From Desulfuromusa sp. (GTDB lineage: Bacteria > Desulfobacterota > Desulfuromonadia > Desulfuromonadales > Geopsychrobacteraceae): DNA of 46,767 nucleotides. The stretch lies in NCBI GenBank assembly GCA_027858895.1, contig JAQIBX010000069.1, forward strand, positions 1-46,767, read 5' to 3'. This document shows positions 42,742 to 46,767 of this stretch, one piece after another. Numbering within the stretch: the stretch's first letter is position 1; the number at the start of each line of letters is the position of its first letter. The notes beneath the pieces were generated by a model. It searched no databases. It had not been told where the DNA came from and saw nothing but the letters and a program-made list of their open reading frames with translations. The translations under genes and the position numbers were made by a program.

Positions 42742-43605
42742 TTAATAGAGCTTCCGCTTTGAAAAACTCGAGCCAAGCACATTAAAGGTGTTTTCAACGA
42801 TAAATAATGCGTGTTCATCTACCGTAAATACAATCTCTTCCAAACGTTTCAGCTGAATGTTGTTGATCACCACCATCAGCACCGTTTTAGCCTCACGGCG
42901 ATAGGCCCCAACCGCTGGCACCATTGTTGTGCCGATTTTCAAATGACTCATTATCTGGTCAGCAACCTCTTCCGCTTGCGGAGAAATAACAAAGACCAGT
43001 TTACGCTGGCTGAACAATGACAAAGTATAATCAATGGTCTGTGCCGCAATAAATACGGCAATCATTGATGCAATCACCAGATCGGTCGACATCGAAAAAA
43101 AACAGGCCAGATAGAGGAGCATATTGAAGCAGAACGAGAACTTACCGACCCCTATATTATATTTCTGAAACAGGATAATCGCCAGAACATCAGCCCCACC
43201 ATTGGATCCCAGTGAACGTAGAACCATACCACTGCCAACCCCTAAGAAAGCGCCGAAAACAATGGCGGCGTAGAGTTGATCATCTATTTGAATCGGGATA
43301 TTGATAAACTGATACGACAATGAAACAATCAACATTGCCAGTGCGCTGTACCAGAGGAAGCGCCGCGATACAAACAGATAACCGAGAATAAACATCGGGA
43401 TATTAAGGCACAGAAAAAGGAGTCCCGGATTCAACCAATGAGTCAGATAGTGGATCAACGAAGCAATCCCGAATAAACCGCCGGGGACAAACTGGTGAGG
43501 AGTTGCAATCCCTTTAATGGCAACGGTTTGAATCAAAGAACCAATAATTATCAACCCGCAGTTCCAGAAAACCGAATAAACATATTTGCGTTTTTTGTCG
43601 CTCAT
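42742..43605 (-). CDS. YitT-family membrane protein (DUF161/DUF2179)
   Basis: 287 residues: about five to six membrane helices (1 to about 200), including ATPHQFVPGGLFGIASLIHY and RSLGSNGGADVLAIILFQKY typical of YitT, then a soluble C-terminal DUF2179 domain (about 205-287) beginning KLVFVISPQAEEVADQI. Function of the family is unclear; transport has been suggested. Convergent with the M23 peptidase gene (37-bp gap, no clear terminator) and divergent from uvrB. Confidence 0.87.
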   Translation of the reverse strand: MSDKKRKYVYSVFWNCGLIIIGSLIQTVAIKGIATPHQFVPGGLFGIASLIHYLTHWLNPGLLFLCLNIPMFILGYLFVSRRFLWYSALAMLIVSLSYQFINIPIQIDDQLYAAIVFGAFLGVGSGMVLRSLGSNGGADVLAIILFQKYNIGVGKFSFCFNMLLYLACFFSMSTDLVIASMIAVFIAAQTIDYTLSLFSQRKLVFVISPQAEEVADQIMSHLKIGTTMVPAVGAYRREAKTVLMVVINNIQLKRLEEIVFTVDEHALFIVENTFNVLGSSFSKRKLY

Positions 43606-43734
43606 ACCTTATCCTTCCACAATAATGATGGTTCTTGTAGTTGGTGCAAAAAAAGCGAAACTTTGAACCCCTAAATGATCCGTGTCAACTAAGATTATCA
43701 AGTTTTTTAAAAAATAATTCATCATGGATAAAAA

Positions 43735-45729
43735 ATGGCTCAATTTGAATTACAATCTGACTATCAACCCTGCGGCGACCAGCCAGAAGCGATTAAGGAA
43801 CTGGTCGAAGGTCTCGACCGTGGCGACCGCCATCAGGTGTTGCTCGGAGTCACTGGCTCGGGCAAAACCTTCACCATGGCCAATGTGGTCAACCAACTGC
43901 AACGCCCAACCCTGGTACTGGCTCACAATAAAACCCTGGCAGCTCAGCTCTATGGTGAATTCAAGGAGTTATTTCCAAACAACGCCGTCGAATATTTTGT
44001 CAGCTATTACGATTACTACCAGCCGGAAGCTTACGTTCCTTCAACCGATACCTTTATTGATAAAGACAGTTCAATCAACGAAGAAATTGATAAATTGCGC
44101 CACAGCGCCACCCGCTCGCTTTTATCACGCAAGGACGTACTGATTGTCGCTTCGGTCAGCTGTATCTATGGCCTTGGGTCACCAGAAGCTTACTATGGGA
44201 TGCTGGTGAATCTGCAGACCGGGATGGAACTCGACCGCAACAAATTTCTCCACAATCTGGTTGAAATCCAGTACGAACGTAACGATATCGATTTTCACCG
44301 TGGCACCTTCCGGGTGCGCGGTGACAGTGTCGAAATATTCCCCGCCTATGAAGAAAAACGGGCTTTGCGGATTGAATTTTTTGGCGATGAAATTGACGCA
44401 ATCAGCGAAATTGATCCTCTGCGAGGCAAGGTAATCGACCGGCTCGACCGCACCGCCATTTTCCCTGCTAGCCATTACGTGGCAACCAAGCCGACCCTGA
44501 AACGGGCAATTACCGAAATTCAGGATGAGTTACAGGAGCGAATTCAGTATTTTAAGGAGCGCAACATGCTCCTGGAAACTCAACGAATCGAACAGCGAAC
44601 CTTGTTCGATATTGAGATGATCGAGGAAATGGGTTATTGCCAGGGAATTGAAAATTATTCCCGCTTTCTTGATGGTCGCAAGGTTGGGGAACCACCAGCA
44701 ACGCTGCTTTCCTACCTGCCGGACAATGCCCTGATGTTTATCGATGAAAGCCATGTCAGTGTCAGCCAGGTCGGTGGGATGTATCGAGGTGACCGCTCAC
44801 GCAAAGAAACTCTGGTCAACTACGGGTTCCGCCTTCCTTCGGCACTCGACAACCGTCCGTTGATGTTTGAAGAATTCCAAAAACGTCAGCCGCAAACGGT
44901 CTATGTTTCAGCCACCCCCGCCGATTATGAACTGGAAAAGGCTCACGGTGTTTTTGTGGAACAGGTTATCCGTCCAACCGGATTGGTCGACCCCCCGATT
45001 GAAATCCGCCCAGCCACCGAACAGGTAGATGATCTGATCGAGGAAATCCGCAAAACTGTCAGTAACAATTCGCGGGTGTTGGTGACCACATTAACTAAAC
45101 GGATGGCTGAAGACCTCACCAGCTATCTCAAGGAATTAAATATCCGCGTAAACTATCTCCATTCTGATATCGACACCCTTGAACGAGTGCAAATCATCCG
45201 CGCTTTACGTGAAGGAGAGTTTGATGTTCTGGTTGGCATCAATCTGTTACGCGAAGGATTGGATATTCCAGAAGTAGCGCTGGTCACCATCCTGGATGCC
45301 GACAAAGAAGGTTTTCTCCGCTCAGCTCGGGCACTGATCCAGACCTGTGGGCGAACAGCACGCAATGTCGACGGAAGGGTGATCATGTATGCTGACAAAA
45401 TCACTAAATCGATGCAAGCCTGTCTCGATGAAACAGAACGTCGCCGCGAAAAACAGTTGGCCCACAATGAAGAACACGGCATCACACCTCAATCAATTAA
45501 AAAGTCAATGCGATCCATTCTTGAAGATCTTTCGGCAAAAACTGATCTCGAACGATCAATGATAGCAGAAGCAGGTGTAGATTATAGCAACCCGGAGCAG
45601 TTGAAAAAGAGAATTACAGAACTCAAAAAAGAGATGCTTGCCGCAGCTGCCGACCTCAATTTTGAAAAAGCAGCCGAGTTACGTGACCAGATGTTGCGCA
45701 TGGAAAAACAGGAATTAGCCTTACGTTAA
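43735..45729 (+). CDS. uvrB: Excinuclease ABC subunit B
   Basis: 664-residue damage-recognition helicase-like subunit of nucleotide excision repair. Walker [15 protein letters not shown] (38-51), beta-hairpin region [41 protein letters not shown], helicase motif [11 protein letters not shown], and the C-terminal UVR motif [20 protein letters not shown] with [11 protein letters not shown] that contacts UvrC. Length is normal. The ribosome site is poor. No LexA-like box was recognised in the 129-bp upstream gap. moeA follows after 9 bp. Confidence 0.97.
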   Translation: MAQFELQSDYQPCGDQPEAIKELVEGLDRGDRHQVLLGVTGSGKTFTMANVVNQLQRPTLVLAHNKTLAAQLYGEFKELFPNNAVEYFVSYYDYYQPEAYVPSTDTFIDKDSSINEEIDKLRHSATRSLLSRKDVLIVASVSCIYGLGSPEAYYGMLVNLQTGMELDRNKFLHNLVEIQYERNDIDFHRGTFRVRGDSVEIFPAYEEKRALRIEFFGDEIDAISEIDPLRGKVIDRLDRTAIFPASHYVATKPTLKRAITEIQDELQERIQYFKERNMLLETQRIEQRTLFDIEMIEEMGYCQGIENYSRFLDGRKVGEPPATLLSYLPDNALMFIDESHVSVSQVGGMYRGDRSRKETLVNYGFRLPSALDNRPLMFEEFQKRQPQTVYVSATPADYELEKAHGVFVEQVIRPTGLVDPPIEIRPATEQVDDLIEEIRKTVSNNSRVLVTTLTKRMAEDLTSYLKELNIRVNYLHSDIDTLERVQIIRALREGEFDVLVGINLLREGLDIPEVALVTILDADKEGFLRSARALIQTCGRTARNVDGRVIMYADKITKSMQACLDETERRREKQLAHNEEHGITPQSIKKSMRSILEDLSAKTDLERSMIAEAGVDYSNPEQLKKRITELKKEMLAAAADLNFEKAAELRDQMLRMEKQELALR

Positions 45730-45738
45730 GGAATCGTT

Positions 45739-46767
45739 ATGCCAATCTCATTTTATGAAGCCCGCCAGCAGATACTCGATACTGTTCCCTCTCTTGCGAT
45801 TGAAAAAGTTCCGTTGCTTAACGCAGCAGGCCGAGCCATCGCTGAAGATATCATTGCGCATCAATCGTTGCCGCCCTTTGATAATTCTGCGATGGATGGT
45901 TATGCGGTTCGAACGGCAGATTGTCTCCCCGGCACAACCCTTCCCATAGCAGGCTACCTGCCGGCCGGGGAAAACTCTTTCAATACAGTCAAACCGGGAA
46001 CCGTCGTTAAAATTATGACTGGAGCTCCAGTTCCACAAGAAGCCGATGCAGTGATTCCCCTGGAAGACTGCAAAGAAGATCAGGACAAAATAACCATTCT
46101 ACATACGGTGAAAAAGGGGGACCATATTCGCTGGGCAGGAGAAGATATCCGCCCCGGCGATCGAGTTATCCCTGCCGGCACGCTGCTCCGTTCAGCAGAA
46201 ATCAGCTTACTCGCCTCGTTCCGCCTAGCAACTGTTCCCGTTCACCGGCGGGTTCGCGTTGCCATCCTCGCTACCGGAGATGAATTGCAGGAAATTGACG
46301 AGCTCTATTTTGACGGTGGAATCGTCAACAGTAACTCCTGGGCCCTTGCCGCCGCCGTTCAAGAAATTGCCGCTGTACCAGTGATGCTTGGGATTGCCCG
46401 CGACAACCTGCCAAATCTGCGCGAAAAAATCAAAGAGGGGTTGCAGGCTGATGTTTTAATCACCTCAGCTGGCGTCTCTTCCGGGGATCGGGACCTGGTT
46501 CGAGAAGTCCTTGCAGAATTTGGAGTTAAAGAGGTTTTTTGGAAACTTAACATTAAACCGGGGCACCCGACAGCTTTCGGGATGTACAATAATACGCCGG
46601 TTTTTTCACTGCCCGGAAATCCGGTTTCCACACTATTAACTTTCGAAGAATTTGTCCGACCCGCCCTGCTGAAAATGATGGGGCATCGAACCGTGCTGAA
46701 AACACTGCATCGAGCCACCCTGACCGAACCGATCAAGAAAAAAGCAGGACGACTGCAGATATTACGC
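45739..46767 (+). CDS. moeA: Molybdopterin molybdenumtransferase MoeA (partial, C-terminus off window)
   Basis: 343 codons are open to the right edge. MoeA inserts molybdate into adenylylated molybdopterin, the last step of Moco synthesis, needed by molybdo- or tungsto-enzymes common in anaerobes. Visible: FDNSAMDGYAVRTAD, MTGAPVPQEADAV, ILATGDEL, IVNSNSW, SAGVSSGDRD and FSLPGNPVST. The start is ATG 45739 with AAGGA 7 nt upstream. Only the C-terminal domain IV is cut off. It lies 9 bp after uvrB, so co-transcription is likely although the functions are unrelated. Confidence 0.95.
   Translation, partial: MPISFYEARQQILDTVPSLAIEKVPLLNAAGRAIAEDIIAHQSLPPFDNSAMDGYAVRTADCLPGTTLPIAGYLPAGENSFNTVKPGTVVKIMTGAPVPQEADAVIPLEDCKEDQDKITILHTVKKGDHIRWAGEDIRPGDRVIPAGTLLRSAEISLLASFRLATVPVHRRVRVAILATGDELQEIDELYFDGGIVNSNSWALAAAVQEIAAVPVMLGIARDNLPNLREKIKEGLQADVLITSAGVSSGDRDLVREVLAEFGVKEVFWKLNIKPGHPTAFGMYNNTPVFSLPGNPVSTLLTFEEFVRPALLKMMGHRTVLKTLHRATLTEPIKKKAGRLQILR

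Noticed and set aside
43724-44143. 139-codon plus-strand frame at the start of uvrB
   Set aside because: Out-of-frame shadow of uvrB.
1-46767. CRISPR arrays, tRNA, rRNA, transposases, integrases or prophage genes
   Set aside because: Looked for in gene-free stretches and among the products; none found.

Overview
The window looks like a chromosomal segment of a Gram-negative, anaerobically respiring bacterium, most likely a Desulfuromonadales-type deltaproteobacterium. The evidence is an 11-subunit complex I operon without nuoEFG, a pentaheme cytochrome c/FeS/NrfD-type quinone oxidoreductase with an HmcD-like small subunit, a c-heme sensor-like protein, a probable selenoprotein, and palindromic intergenic repeats of types I recall from this group. 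This assignment is inference from gene content; no database search was run.

Layout. (1) 1-3045, minus: 5' part of recQ (its C-terminus runs off the left edge), a palindromic repeat, and a UbiD-family decarboxylase. (2) 3121-13534, minus: nuoA-B-C-D-H-I-J-K-L-M-N with a good sigma70-like promoter just upstream, a palindromic operator candidate next to the -35, a terminator after nuoN, and a 110-bp palindromic repeat between nuoK and nuoL. (3) 13850-16750, minus: a compact four-gene run, ABC-2 exporter ATPase, permease, a 93-codon AhpD/CMD-like gene with an in-frame TGA (CGPU) followed by a bSECIS-like hairpin, and hslO (Hsp33). (4) 16961-17926, plus: a methyltransferase and a parvulin-like protein with an atypical N-terminus, ended by a terminator. 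(5) 17999-24001, minus: a membrane protein and a CX4CH heme sensor-like protein; an oxidoreductase operon (NrfD/HybB-like, Tat-exported FeS protein, pentaheme cytochrome, HmcD-like 52-aa protein, 81-aa membrane protein); then a pseudo-receiver and a second 81-aa membrane protein paralogous to the first. (6) 24518-25033: a possible 65-aa membrane protein and a gene-free stretch with another palindromic repeat. (7) 25034-30986: a glycerol-phosphate-type ABC transporter (binding protein, two permeases, divergent ATPase) linked to an AraM/EgsA-like sn-glycerol-1-phosphate dehydrogenase. (8) 31109-38192, minus: a complete dppABCDF dipeptide transporter and an M24B Xaa-Pro aminopeptidase. (9) 38281-46767: a DUF748/AsmA-like protein, an M23 peptidase, a YitT-family protein (minus), uvrB, and the 5' part of moeA (runs off the right edge).

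How it fits together. The respiratory genes form two quinone-linked modules: a proton-pumping complex I that lacks its NADH-input module, and a periplasm-facing cytochrome/FeS/NrfD complex that could move electrons between the quinone pool and periplasmic cytochromes. A GTATAC-type palindrome occurs both at the nuo promoter and in the long intergenic region beside the second module, so the two may share a regulator. The two nutrient-uptake operons (glycerol-phosphate-like and dipeptide) each carry a strong hairpin immediately after the binding-protein gene, consistent with making more binding protein than permease.

The most notable item is the probable AhpD-like selenoprotein at 14750-15031, which ordinary ORF calling splits at the TGA. 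No tRNA, rRNA, CRISPR array, integrase or transposase was seen.
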